This document shows, piece after piece, positions 11,943 to 23,057 of a stretch of DNA of 64,000 nt. Position 1 is the stretch's first letter. Each line of letters starts with the position of its first letter. Both the position numbers and the translations under genes were made by a program. The DNA lies in contig NC_092358.1 of assembly GCF_030848805.1 (NCBI RefSeq), positions 8,782,433 through 8,846,432 of the forward strand, read 5' to 3'. This stretch comes from Temnothorax longispinosus. Lineage: Eukaryota > Arthropoda > Insecta > Hymenoptera > Formicidae. The notes under the pieces were generated by a model that was given only the letters and a program-made list of their open reading frames with translations, was not told the DNA's origin and did no database searches.

Positions 11943-12720
11943 ATATATATATATTATACATATGTGTAGTTTAAAAAGTATTTATTATACGTATTTAAAG
12001 CAATTAGTAGTAAATGTTTATAAGACAAATAAAATGTGTAAATAGCTATTAAATACATATAGCTACCAATTGTGCCGTAGAAATTGATTATAGTCATGGT
12101 AAAATAAGATATGTTATATTTTAAAATACCTACATGTTTATGATATATGACACACATAAAACAATTTTGAAAAACCAAATAGCAAAAATTTAAATAACAA
12201 TTACGCTTTTTAGCAGTTGGGGTTTGCGGAATACCTTATACTTTTAATTATCGTTCAATGTTTGATGAATATGTTTGACGTTGCTTTATCAGTAAATATA
12301 TCTCAACCACGTCGAATGCAATTCGTAACAGAATATTTTGTCGATCAAGAAAAATATTTCTTTTAAATCCTATTACATACAAACGTAGCATTTTGCATAG
12401 GATCGGCTGCAACAATAGCAACAGGAACAATGCTTCTTGGATATCTTCAGCTTATTTTTGGAATGTTCAAAATTTCTAGGTATGAAATGAATATATAAAA
12501 TGGCCACAAACATTCGAGTTATGAATAGAACTATTTGCTATTGGACAAAGGTATAGATAAAGTTTATACCTTTCAAAAAATGTTCTATTAAAAAATTGTA
12601 TAATTATTTATAGTTATCGTATCGAACGTGCAGTGAAGATCAATATTTCACAAGATGCCTAAAAAATAGAATTTCCAAATCCGGAAGTTTAAGGTGATCC
12701 TAAAGCCGTCTGTAATACCG

Positions 12721-14747
12721 ATTTTTTTCTTAACGCATATCTTTTTATTGGCTTTATGGATTTAAAAATCCTTCTCCAAAGTTAAAGTGCGCATCAAAAT
12801 CTAAGTCATGGTGATTGAATTTATATCGAAAACGAAAAAAAATTAATATTTTTTGGTATACGTGACGACAATATTTGCTTTGTACAAAAATTTCACAATA
12901 CATATCCACAAAATTAGACCGGCATGACCTAGGGACAACATGTAAGAACATCGTGCATGTAAGAAAATGTAAGAAGAATATCGTGCAATTGGAACTAAAA
13001 ATAAAAGCCTACAAAAAAAGATTAATTGTAATGAATGCAATATAACCTATAACCATGTCTATTCTTGTCTATTATCATTGTCTATTGTGACCGGACGGAG
13101 GGTTGTTACCGACACACTCTGTATCAGATTCGTTTATCATCGGTCGCCACTCGATTTTATTCACGAGAAATCGAGAAAGAGATAATTATCTTTCACTGAC
13201 CCTTCGCTGGACCTCGTTACTTCCCTCCTTTCCTGCTTCAAGCCCGCCCGCTGGGACTGTGGATCATCGCTGGACCTCGCTTTGTGGATCGTCTCTGGGA
13301 CTGCAGCAGTGCACCGCTGGATTCGTCGCCCCTCTGGACCTTCGCTGGACCGCCGCTGGATCGCCCGTCGCTGGGTCGGGTAACACCGACAGATAGGAAT
13401 TACGGGAACAGGTAAGTCTTTCGCGCGAGAAATCGTGTAAATAATTTTGATTGGAATTGGTGGTTTGTAATTAGACAATTTATTCTGCCCGGTTTCTTTA
13501 CAGGTGCTACGATCGGTTTCTCCCGTACTTGGAGTTTTTCCGCCCGCGTACAAACGTAAGTATAATTCGTTCGCGTGTCGCGAATAGTGAATTGACCGTA
13601 CAACTATCTTCGTTGACCGTACTTGCTGATAACGCGAAGCGGAGTCCTCTTATCCTCCGGATTTGCTGCCCTTTTATAGTCGAGCTTGTTTCCCACTCTT
13701 GCCCTGGCATGCCTAATTCACGCGCCCGCTGTATGGTGGGCCCTTTTGTTCGCTCGTCAGTTCTGACATTTGCTTCCGCTTTCGCTTCCGCGTTCCCTGA
13801 TAATTGTTCACATATGCTCGCTCGCAGACAATACATTCAATGGATAAATTCCTCAGTTTTTTGGTGTTTTCGCCGTTCGCGAATTCGCATAGAACCACGT
13901 ACGATCTCTCGAATAATCTCATCTTGCCGCTTTCACGTCTGTTCGATTCGCTTTTACCCGAAGTTTCGTTTCCTCTTTAATTATGATGGTTAGCCTAGCC
14001 TATTTAAACATTCTTTCGTCGTTTTGAACATTGTTTCATTGTGGAAACGGAACTTCGCGTTTACATTATTGGAGCTTTCGTCAGCATCGCATGGTGATGT
14101 TTTGGGGACGCCATCCGCGCACCTGGGTCGTCTAGGATTGTTCGCGACTTCCGGTTCGCGTTTTGCCGTTCCGCTTATTGTACGTCGACGGGCCTTCTAT
14201 ACCGTCATTTTCCTGACCCATTGAACCACTCTTTATCGTGACCTCTCGTGAAAATTGCCCGGTTCGACATTTCGCGACCCGATGATCGGATAGCATCGCG
14301 GATGGTACCGCTGTACCTTTCGAGTCTCCCTGAACCCCAATCCATCGTCCCTTCTCGCGGCGGGGTTTGGGTTCGCGATTTCGCGATCCAGCGACTCCAT
14401 CGCCCTGGAGTTTGTATCGTTGCTCTCACGGGACTCGCACGCGCGCCATCCTGTCGAAAACTCGTTTGATACGTTTCAGGTTCGAATTATTTACATCTGC
14501 TAATTAACCGTGCCATTATGTAGGACGTCACCCCTTTTTCGTTGTCCTTTACGCTGTGGACTGTGTCTCGGTCCGCCCGTGTCGGTCGTTTGCGTTGCCG
14601 CGATCCGGACGATCAATCGAGTTTACGACTTTCGGAACACCCTTTACATCGTTTTCGTCTCATAAATCGGGCGCCGCCGAATCGACAACTTTGCGCGCCG
14701 CGTCTACTTTATTCCGCCGTAATCACGTGTCCCACTCGCAGAGAGTG
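12721..14747. other. unassigned stretch; GC-rich segment from about 13080
   Basis: 12721..13079 is AT-rich with nothing recognisable. From about 13080 to 14747 base composition jumps (many CpG), ending abruptly where the OR-B 3' flank starts. It contains splice-like sites (ACAG|GTAAGT near 13410, TTTACAG|GTGC near 13500, CAAAC|GTAAGT near 13555) and repeated TCGCTGGAC motifs at 13200..13375, but no frame that resembles a known protein. It could be a retroelement LTR/leader or the 5' end of an unrelated gene; no second copy occurs in the window. Confidence 0.4.
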
Positions 14748-14943
14748 GTACTGTTTCTGATATAAGTCAGCTACCAAAATAAAATTTGGAAACTAAGAAA
14801 CGTCGTCGAAGAAGTCAGAAATTATATGTCACTTCCTCCTTTAAAAATAAGTTACCAAATAAAAGAAAGTAATGCAAGAAAATGGAAAAAGGCAGCAGAG
14901 AAAAAAATAAAAGAAAGTAAAGCAAGAAAATGGAAAAAGGCAA

Positions 14944-16069
14944 CCCATTAAGAAATCCACAAAGGGCGCAGTACCACCCCAGTACTGGCATTACTGGCGC
15001 GGTACTGGCAGCCAGTGCTGCACCTGTACTGGCAAATATCTGGGGTGATAACGATGTTCTGTACTGGTTTGCCAGTGATGCGCCAGTAGTGGCAAACCAG
15101 TACGGTTTTAGTACTAGGCCAGTATAGGCTGAAAGTGTTGGCGCAGTACCGACGTAACTACGGGCGCGATACTGACATATGTCTGGGATGATAACGATGT
15201 TCTGTACTGGTTTGCCAGTGATGCGACAGTAATAGCAAACCATTATTATAGATGGCATAGTATAATAGATGGCAAACCATCTATTATTGTTATAATATGA
15301 TTTGAATTTTGCTCTCTGTCGACTCTTACCGAAAAAAGTTAATGCCCTGCGAAGCAGGTATAAACGAAGGCCCCGGGATGAAGAGCACACTTCGTAATCA
15401 AAAAGGGTTATGTCAGAGGCCCTACTAGTGAGAACGCCCTGAAGGCCTTCACACATAAAATGCCGTAAGGACGTAAAACGTAAGCGTAAGAAAATCGATC
15501 AATCCCAATCGAGTATTTTCCCCTACTGGAGTTATGGACAGTATAATACTTGATTAGGATTGGTCGATTTTCTTACGCTTACGTTTTACGTCCTTACGCG
15601 ATTTTATGTGTGAAGGCCTTGACTGGCGAACTTGAGACCGCTGGAGAAACTCTGCTGAGCTGCCCTAGATCTTATAAGAGTCGATGTTGAATCTTAATCA
15701 CGCGAAAAAATACTGGCGATGCGCCGCGTAGCAGGCGCGAGCCGAACTTTCTCGCCGCGCGAGCCCGCGCAGCCGCCCGCGCTACTCAGCCCGTAGGATG
15801 TCAGTATTCTGCCAACGCTTGGCATAGCTGTAAGATATACGGGTTTGCCATCATAAACTCAATTTCTATTAAGCCAGAATTATGCCAATACTGGGCCAAG
15901 ACTTGTATGCCAGTGCTGGTATTTCGACATAGGCGCGCAGTACGCAGTACTGAAACTGAAGTGTAACCAGTACCGTGCCTGTACGGGTCAACCAACTGCG
16001 GCAAGCCATTACAGGTGTAGTACTGCGCCCGTTGTAAGTAATGGCTTAAGACAGAAATTTCTTATTGGG
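14944..16069. mobile_element. 1.1-kb TIR element with nested palindromes
   Basis: Ends CCCATTAAGAAAT and its near complement ATTTCTTATTGGG, followed by a second inverted match GGGCGCAGTAC / GTACTGCGCCC. The left part is a run of overlapping short palindromes built on CCAGTACTGG and TGCCAGT. A second hairpin at about 15440..15620 has arms ACGTAAAACGTAAGCGTAAG and complement. No coding capacity. The matching flanks of A, C, D and E are uninterrupted here. Confidence 0.7.
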
Positions 16070-16629
16070 AACAGAGACAAGAAAGAGTATACTTCCTCGA
16101 CGGAAGAAAGAAACATTGATAAAATGTCTTTGACATCTTCAAATAAAATTCTTTGTCCAGGATGCAATAAAAATTTTGAAAATGACCATATTTTGTGAAA
16201 TTTGTATTCGATGGTGTCATGAGGCTTATTCCGGTTATGAAAGAGTTACTGTTAAATTCTTTATTGTGTATTTACTTAACATCATGAGTACTGTTAGACA
16301 CTTCATAAATTAACGGATAAATCATAGATATATACGTCTATGGGATAAATGTATACATTTACAGATTTGTATACTTTTCTTAATACAAATTGTTTTATAT
16401 TAGATTAAATAAAATTATTTATTATCATTATCTTTGCAAGTTACTTGACTTGCTTATATGTAAAAGAATTATTTTTTCTTTAAATAAATGTTTGTTACAG
16501 GCAAAAGTTTATTGAGTGCGTTTCTGTTGTCGGTAAATAATCAATATTGTTTTCATTAAATAGTCCATTGTTTTCAACAGTTATTTGTCGTGCAGATGCG
16601 GGTTATTTCATTGGGCTCCCTCCATACCG

Positions 16630-16850
16630 GGGCTATATGGCTCCAGGGATATGTTGCTCATGTGCTATTTTTTAATATTTATATTGAGAAGGACAATGGA
16701 CGGAAACTCGCGTAATGTTTTTTTTTTTAGAATTTAGAAGAACTATTTCTCTATTTTTTATACACTGTTCCTCTCGAGATAAATACTAAAAAATAGCACA
16801 TAAGCAACATACCCCTGGACCCATATAGCCTCGGTTTCCCTTACTTGAGA
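16630..16850. repeat. hairpin MITE, one copy per 3' flank
   Basis: Arms GGCTATATGGCTCCAGGG then GCTCATGTGCTATTTTTT, with complements at the right end around CCTGGACCCATATAGCC. The same hairpin lies at about 30250..30470 (C), 41090..41310 (D), 54500..54705 (E) and 63265..63470 (F); A retains only the left half. It was carried along by the tandem duplications. Confidence 0.75.
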
Positions 16851-16926
16851 TAATTACATATCGGAAATATATACAACTAAATATCATTAAAAATTAAATA
16901 AAATAAATCAGTTAATTGCGTTATAA

Positions 16927-17060
16927 TGGTGCGTGTCCACCTGCGAGTAAGAACTCTCGAGAGCAAAAAGAGAAAAAAAGAGAAAGACTCTCGAGAGTCT
17001 TTCTCTCTCTCTCTTTCTTTTTGCTCTCGAGAGTTCTTACTCGCAGTTGGAGACGCACCA
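16927..17060. mobile_element. 134-bp Harbinger-like MITE
   Basis: Almost perfect hairpin with ends TGGTGCGTGTCCACCTGCGA and complement, flanked by TAA at 16924..16926 and 17061..17063. The F flank and OR-A show the uninterrupted GTTATAA target. The three-base TAA duplication fits PIF/Harbinger. The same terminal sequence bounds the inner part of the palindrome at 43220..44190. Confidence 0.8.
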
Positions 17061-17265
17061 TAAGAAAGCAATCATAAAGAAAATTTTTTTTGCATTTTAT
17101 TTAATAATGGAACCATTCAAAATTTTATTGCATTTACAAAAAGGAAACTTTTTATACTTACATAAAATCTGAAAAATTTTTTATTGTACGCAACGTTTTC
17201 AACATTATTCTGCAGTTTTTACAATGTAGAATCCCGAAAAACTAATTTTATTTTATCGTTATTAA

Positions 17266-17770
17266 GGCTCCTGGTCCCTGAGCCGAGAACTCTGCGTTGA
17301 CGGTAGCGCCGTACCGTCGCGGCAGAAATAAGAACTCTCTCCTCTCACTCTCTCCAATGGAGAATTCTGTCTTGTGACATGTTGACAACCTTATTTTAAG
17401 TTGCGGTATATTTCTTTATTATTCGCTCTGTACTTGTGCTCTAACGTTTAACGTATTCGTGAAACTCGTAAAATTGACCGTATGGTAAGATTTGCAAGAA
17501 ATATATATGCGGAAGGAACATTCACCACTCCTTTCGATAGTCGTCAAACGGCTTGTTTTCCGTATGTTTAGGCTTTGTTTTATGGCTGTTTGTTTATTGT
17601 CGAGGGAAAAGGATAGTATCCGGTCAATTTTTGAAGTGTGCTGAAACGATCTGTCGTGATTTTTTATTGAAATGTCTTTTTATTTCGGAAAATACCGCAA
17701 CTTAAAATTAGGTGTTTTCCTCGCCTCGATAGTAAGAATCCAATATGGCCGCGGTGACTACCCAGGAGCC
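17266..17770. mobile_element. 505-bp TTAA-flanked MITE in the 3' UTR of OR-B
   Basis: TIR GGCTCCTGG with complement CCAGGAGCC, flanked by TTAA at 17262..17265 and 17771..17774. The F flank has the empty site TTATTAATTTATAC. A subterminal inverted pair, TTTTAAGTTGCGGTA and complement, lies inside. The element sits 13 bases past the OR-B stop, between the stop and the AATAAA used by the other copies. Confidence 0.85.
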
Positions 17771-17783
17771 TTAATTTATACTC

Positions 17784-20700
17784 TTAGATCTCCCTCGTAG
17801 AACAGAGAACAGTAAAATAGTATATCGAAGTATTAAACATCTGTAATAAAATATTTCTTTTGCTTTATTTGGTAAAATTTTAAGTAATATTAAAAATTTA
17901 ATAGAACTTTCTTTAACCAAACATTTGGGGACAATAAGTTTTATAGATAATCGATTTTTTTCAATAATCCAACTACGACGTTTTGAAGTAAAAGTTAATT
18001 ATTATTAATTTCGTAATATTATTGACTATGAGAGAGAGATAAAACAAAAAATATAATAGTATAAATTTTATAATTTTTTTTATTTTTTATTCTATTTTTT
18101 AGCTGTACTGAGCTGTTAGTTAACATTTTGTAAATAATAATTATTATAGTGAATACGTTTTTGTATGATTTATGTGATGTAAAGCGTGATTCGACTGAAA
18201 TAGCAATAGAATATTTTAAAATTATTGTTAATGTTATTAGATTAAACAATATTCTCAGAGATAATACATAGAAGAACTTACTATAAACTACAACATATGA
18301 TACATGTTTCTTACCGTAGCCGCACTTTCTAAGGACGCCACAAATATTCCACCGATACTTATATGAAAAGGTTTAGTGCCTCTTTGCAGTAAAAACAATA
18401 TTATTTTCTGTATATGTAATGGAGCCGTGTACCACTGAACGTTGTATCTACAAAATAATAATTGCTAGTTTTAATAGGACAAAAATATTTGGTAATAATA
18501 AATATATTTGTTCTACGAATCGTATTAGTGCTTTTACTGTAATATCTTTTTATAATTTAGATTTCTATTACAAAACGAATACTCTTGTATGACAAAATGA
18601 TGGAAATATTCCTTACACTGTAGCAAATACACATTCGTTGTGATCCGTAATATCTTGCGCAGTATAGTTGGCTAAAAACAAGTACGCGTAGAGGATGTTT
18701 ATCATTATAAAAGAACCAACAAGTTTTCCAATTTCATCATTATATGACGCAAGCTAAAAAATGTGATACGTCTGTTAAGTATTGTATCAACTTCTTACGC
18801 ACGATCGAATCATATTGGGTTCTGTATATATTGCATGATAAAATTTCAATAGATTATATGTCATCGGATCAGAATATTGAATTATTGAGAATAATTGAGA
18901 ATTAAAAGTTTTAATATTAAGTTTTTATTTAGTTATTGCTAATTTAATTACTTAGCTTATACATATAATTAGCAATTACAGTATCTTAAAAATTAGGTAA
19001 CCATTATTTTCATGAATTATTGTTTTCAATAAATATATTATAGATAAAAAAGCGTTTAGCTACTTCTTTTTATTTTCTTGACTATTTCATAAAATTCTAA
19101 TATCATAAAATTACAATTAAATATTTTACCCGAAAAAGATGAAGGCTAAGACAAGTCACTATGATTGCTATCATGAAGGAGAATGATCCTTCAAAATTTG
19201 ATATTAAAAAGTCCGTGAACCTTTAAGTACAAGAAAATTTGTGTAATTATATTAGTATTTAATGCTCCTTATTAAATACTAGCTGGTTACCCGGGCTTCG
19301 CCCCGGAGGAATGTAATAAGACACGCAAATAGTCTCTCTCTCTCCCTCTCTGGAAAATTTCGTAACCAATTTCCAAAAAGATACCGGTTCCCAAAAAGAT
19401 CGGTAACGAAAAACTATACAGTTTATAGCATTCCCCGGGAAATTCTACCCCTGTTTTACATACAATTCTTTAAAATTCGATAAATTATTTCCCGAAAAAT
19501 TCATCAAACTTCTGATATTGTTTCCAAAAATATCGGTAACGAAAAATTATATACTTTATAGCACTCCCCAGAAAATTCAACCCCTACTTTATGTACAATT
19601 CTTTGAGATTCGGTCATTTGGAACCGGTTTCCAAAAAGATCGGTAACAAAAAATAGTACACTTTATAGCACTCTCCAGAAAATTATTACCCCTACTTCAT
19701 GTATAATTTTTTGAGATTCAATCAATTATTTTTTGAAAAATTGAAATAAAAAAACCGGTTTCCAAAAAGATCGGTAACAAAACATGGCAATCCCCGGAAA
19801 ATTCTATCCCTACTTCATATACAATTCTTTGCGCTTCGGTCAATTAATTCCCGAAAAATTGGAAAAATTTTTAATACCGGCTTCCAAAAAAATTGGTAAC
19901 GAAAAATTATACACTTTATAGCATTCCCCGAAAAATTATACCCCTATTTAATCTATGATTCTTTGAGATTATTCGGTCAATTATTTCTCAAAAATTTGAA
20001 AGAATTTAGAAAAATCGGTTTCCAGAAAATTGGTAATAAAAAACTATACACATCATGGCACGTCCCGGGAAATTCTACCCCTGTTTCATACACTTTTGGT
20101 AAAAATTCGGTCCACTAACGGATGAGTAGTTCGCGGACAGACAGACGGACAGACGGACAGACAAACAGTCGGGTTTTATATAATAGTATGATAGCAATTC
20201 CCGGGATATTCTACCCCTATTTCATATACAATTCTTTGAGATTCAGTCAATGATTTCCCGAAAAATTAGAAAAATTGGTTTCCAAAAAATTGGTAACAAA
20301 AAACTATCGACTTTATGGCACTCCCCGGGAAATTCTACCCCTATTTCATGTACCCTTGGTAAAAATTCGGTCCACTAACGAATGAGTAGTTCGCGGACAG
20401 ACAGACAAACAAACAGTCGGGTTTTATATAATAGTATGATGATATACCAACTCTATAGCCTTGCGATGAATATCTACGGCATAAGTAATCTTCTTATAAA
20501 CCATGTTCTCACTCTTTAGGATATCTTTTTGTAAAACATTGACTGCCTGTTCGATTCGATAACTGTAAAAAAATAATTTCATTCCTTCAATTAATTTTAT
20601 TTTGTTTTGAGATAACAAACAAATATTGTTTACGATTATATTCTAGCATTCATTTACTCACCTGGCGATACTAAACATTCCGCAAATATGTTGAAGATAT

Positions 20701-20954
20701 GCAATGAGCATAGTTCCTGTCGCTATCAGTGAGACAGCCCCTATGTAAATAGCTGCTAGTACATGCAGCGTGATTAAGTAGGAATATTTTTCTTGATCAA
20801 TAAAGTATTCTGTCATAACATACACTGAAGGATTTAGTCGAGACTCGTTTTTAGGCAAACCAATGTATTGAATGTACGTCCAAATATACATAGCAGTTAC
20901 TGTACCTACGCAATATATACCTAGCACTGAGAGAAATTTTGTAAAATTAGAAAG

Positions 20955-21003
<49 letters not shown>

Positions 21004-23057
21004 AACATTCAGTCGCCTTTTAATTTTTTATATTGAGGCTAGACAGAATCTTGTTTTGTCTTGAAAAAAATGTGTTTATGATTATGTTTAATCTAATTTT
21101 TAAAAATACAGAAGACTCGACATCATGTCTTACGTATAATTGCAGTTGTGTAACGTTTTGCCTTGCTTCCATATTCTTTTAGAATAGCGATTTCATTCTC
21201 ATCTCTTAGCTCGTTACATACATCTTGAAGCCGATCCAGCGAAATCCTTATCTGTCAATAATATTATCCCATTTTTTTTTTTAAAGGAGGTTGACTATTC
21301 TAAGCCCTTTTCTACGCAAATAAAATAAGGTTTATTCAGAAGCTTATGTTAGAATATTAACGTAACCAGTAGCATAAGTTTGCAGCTAATGCAGGAGAGG
21401 AATATAGCTTGAGTACAGGATATATTCGTACTATTTTCGTACCCATCACTCAAATCACCACTTTCTATGTTTGCAGTCATGTCATCCAAGAAGCTTACTG
21501 GGAGCGAAATAGGCAAGGAATGTCTACCATATTCCGAACACCATGATACTGTTATAACGTGGACGCAATAATCCACTGTGCGACGTTAGTTTACATATTT
21601 TCAGTGTTTAATGTACTATTGACAGAAATTTGTCAAGTTAAACACAGTAGAACATTAAACACTGAAAATATGTGTACATCAGCGTGCACCAGTGTGCACG
21701 AGTGTTGCACTAGTTTTTCCAGTAGAAAACGCTATTAGAGTTTGTACATGCCGTTTGCTCGTACGTGTTTAGCACAATTAATATACTGCTTCGAGTTGAA
21801 TCTGCACGGACAGCTGAGTACATGTATCACACGCTCGTTTTATTTCTCTTCCACGTATGGCTCCAGAAGAGGACATCACTACAGGGGATTTGTCACAAAA
21901 AATCGAAATATCTCTCTGTCTTTTTTTGACATGACGGCGAAATAACATAAAGCATCCAAGAACTTAGCCGAATCAAGACAAGCATGCAACAACCATGCAC
22001 CATTATGTAGTTGATAGAACTCAATGAAGGCTCTACTGGGATCTAAATCTAAAGGATATATAATATAAAAAGAATATCGTAAATTAAATTGAAAACTAGG
22101 CAAAGATCATGTTTCCTAACAAATCTAATAGGGCCTCTCTTGCACATTCTGCAGAAAAACTCGCATAGCATTGAATCAGGACTTTATGACAAATAATATT
22201 TGAACCGTATAGAAAAGGGCTCAGAAATCACCAAAAATGGTCATGCTTCTTTCAAAATGCTTATAGTCAAACTTCTGCATTCTTGATTGGGACGGAATTA
22301 TATCAATGTTATTTTTGTTTAATTTCTTTACATTATAATTATAATACAAATAGAGTTCTTCAAATCATGAAAAACTGAAAGGAAATTAAGAATAAATAGA
22401 TAAATTTAGTCCTAATAAGTAAGAAATATAAAAATCCGATAGTTTTACATTCAAAAATTCTGTTTATCACTAATGCATATATGATTGTTAACACTCTTAC
22501 AGTATCGGCGTTAATCCAAAACGAATTATATTTGATCACATAGCATGTAAAGAAAAACGTAGTAGAAATAATCTCGAAAATATGTTCTGGAGTACATTTT
22601 GACGTCAAGAATGTGGTAAACTGCAAGAAATGATTTTCAATAAATAAATTAGCCGTCAAAAAAGCAACAGTAGATTAGTCTGATTAGCAAACTGTAATTT
22701 TATTATTCTTCGTTACTCTGTATGCTATGTACAATAAATTAGTAAAAACAGCAGGTAATTAATATTCGGATATGATTGTATCACAATAATATTATTTTAA
22801 TAAAATAAAATATTATCCAATACAATTTGAAATTTGATAGGTGTAATTAAAATAACGTTTATACAATATTTGGTAGCTTATTTCATAATAATAATATTAA
22901 AATCTTAACATACTTGGAATATAATGAAAATTATCAGAGTGCCAAGGAATAAAATTGACTGAAGTTCAACAATTCGCGATCGTTGATAAGGCCACAAACC
23001 AACGGCAAGCAGCAGGATTCGATTGACATTAAAATGCCGAGTTTCGAGACAAATCAT
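17784..23057 (-). CDS. odorant receptor OR-B, nine exons, intact
   Basis: Join on minus strand: 23057..22914, 22620..22501, 21251..21134, 20926..20662, 20562..20452, 19220..19130, 18753..18617, 18447..18315, 17840..17784; 1176 nt, 391 aa. Exon lengths and phases equal those of OR-A, all GT-AG. Motifs: MICLETRHFNVNRILLLAVG, YNSFWINAD, DRLQDVCNELRDENEIAIL, NESRLNPSVY, YFIDQEKYSY, AVDIHRKA, ANYTAQDITDHNE, YNVQWYTAPLHIQ, SIYYFTVLCST. Same inferred role as OR-A: an odour-tuning 7TM subunit partnered with Orco. Intron 5 contains a 1.16-kb repeat and the 3' UTR a 505-bp MITE, which may alter poly(A) choice. No disabling change seen. Confidence 0.9.
19279..20441. repeat. tandemly structured repeat in intron 5 of OR-B
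   Basis: Begins CTAGCTGGTTACCCGGGCTT and contains about eight degenerate 105-145 bp units, each with TCCCGGGAAATTCTACCCC-like and ACCGGTTTCCAAAAAGAT-like motifs. It ends in GACAGACAGACGGACAGAC runs and TTTTATATAATAGTATGAT, this tail occurring twice (20130, 20390). The OR-A, C and D introns lack it. The tail resembles the 3' end of a SINE/LINE-type element, but I cannot name the family. A relative lies at 28003..29757. Confidence 0.65.
20955..21002. repeat. (CA)n(TA)n microsatellite in intron 3 of OR-B
   Basis: CACACACA followed by about 19 TA units, at the same position relative to exon 4 as the 165-bp tract of OR-A. Confidence 0.9.

Larger units (their letters stand above)
7885..12720 (+). 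pseudogene. odorant receptor relic G, exons 1-5, plus strand
   Basis: Exon 1 is 7885..8028, 144 nt as in the other copies, begins MIRLEVQYFGLNKILLLAIG and ends CAG|GTAAGA. Exon 2 is 9730..9851 (LTSLITLRCT, then HYNSF), two bases out of phase. Exon 3 starts at 9981 after TAG and contains DERE then KKYGYNAKHYT. Exon 4, about 12217..12479, keeps NISQPRRMQF and YFVDQEKYFF but has a stop right after it and a frame change upstream. Exon 5 starts at 12614 (YRIERAVKI) and hits two stops. Exons 6-9 are missing. Intron 1 carries a Penelope-like fragment and intron 3 a 1.7-kb TIR element. A dead, 3'-truncated, more divergent OR transcribed away from OR-A. Confidence 0.85.
14748..17783. repeat. duplicated 3' flank of OR-B, expanded by insertions
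   Basis: Starts with TGGTACTGTTTCTGATATAAG, a block found downstream of every OR copy, and runs to the OR-B stop. It is interrupted by the TIR element 14944..16069, the hairpin MITE 16630..16850, the Harbinger-like MITE 16927..17060 and the TTAA element 17266..17770. Between 17230 and 17260 it lacks about 150 bp (CCGATTTCTCAC to CTTCCAAATT) present in A, C, D and E; the F flank shares this deletion. Confidence 0.8.

Noticed and set aside
19279..20441. Repeated units that could suggest a CRISPR array
   Set aside because: Units are degenerate, 105-145 bp, without constant short repeats and unique spacers, in an insect-type genome.
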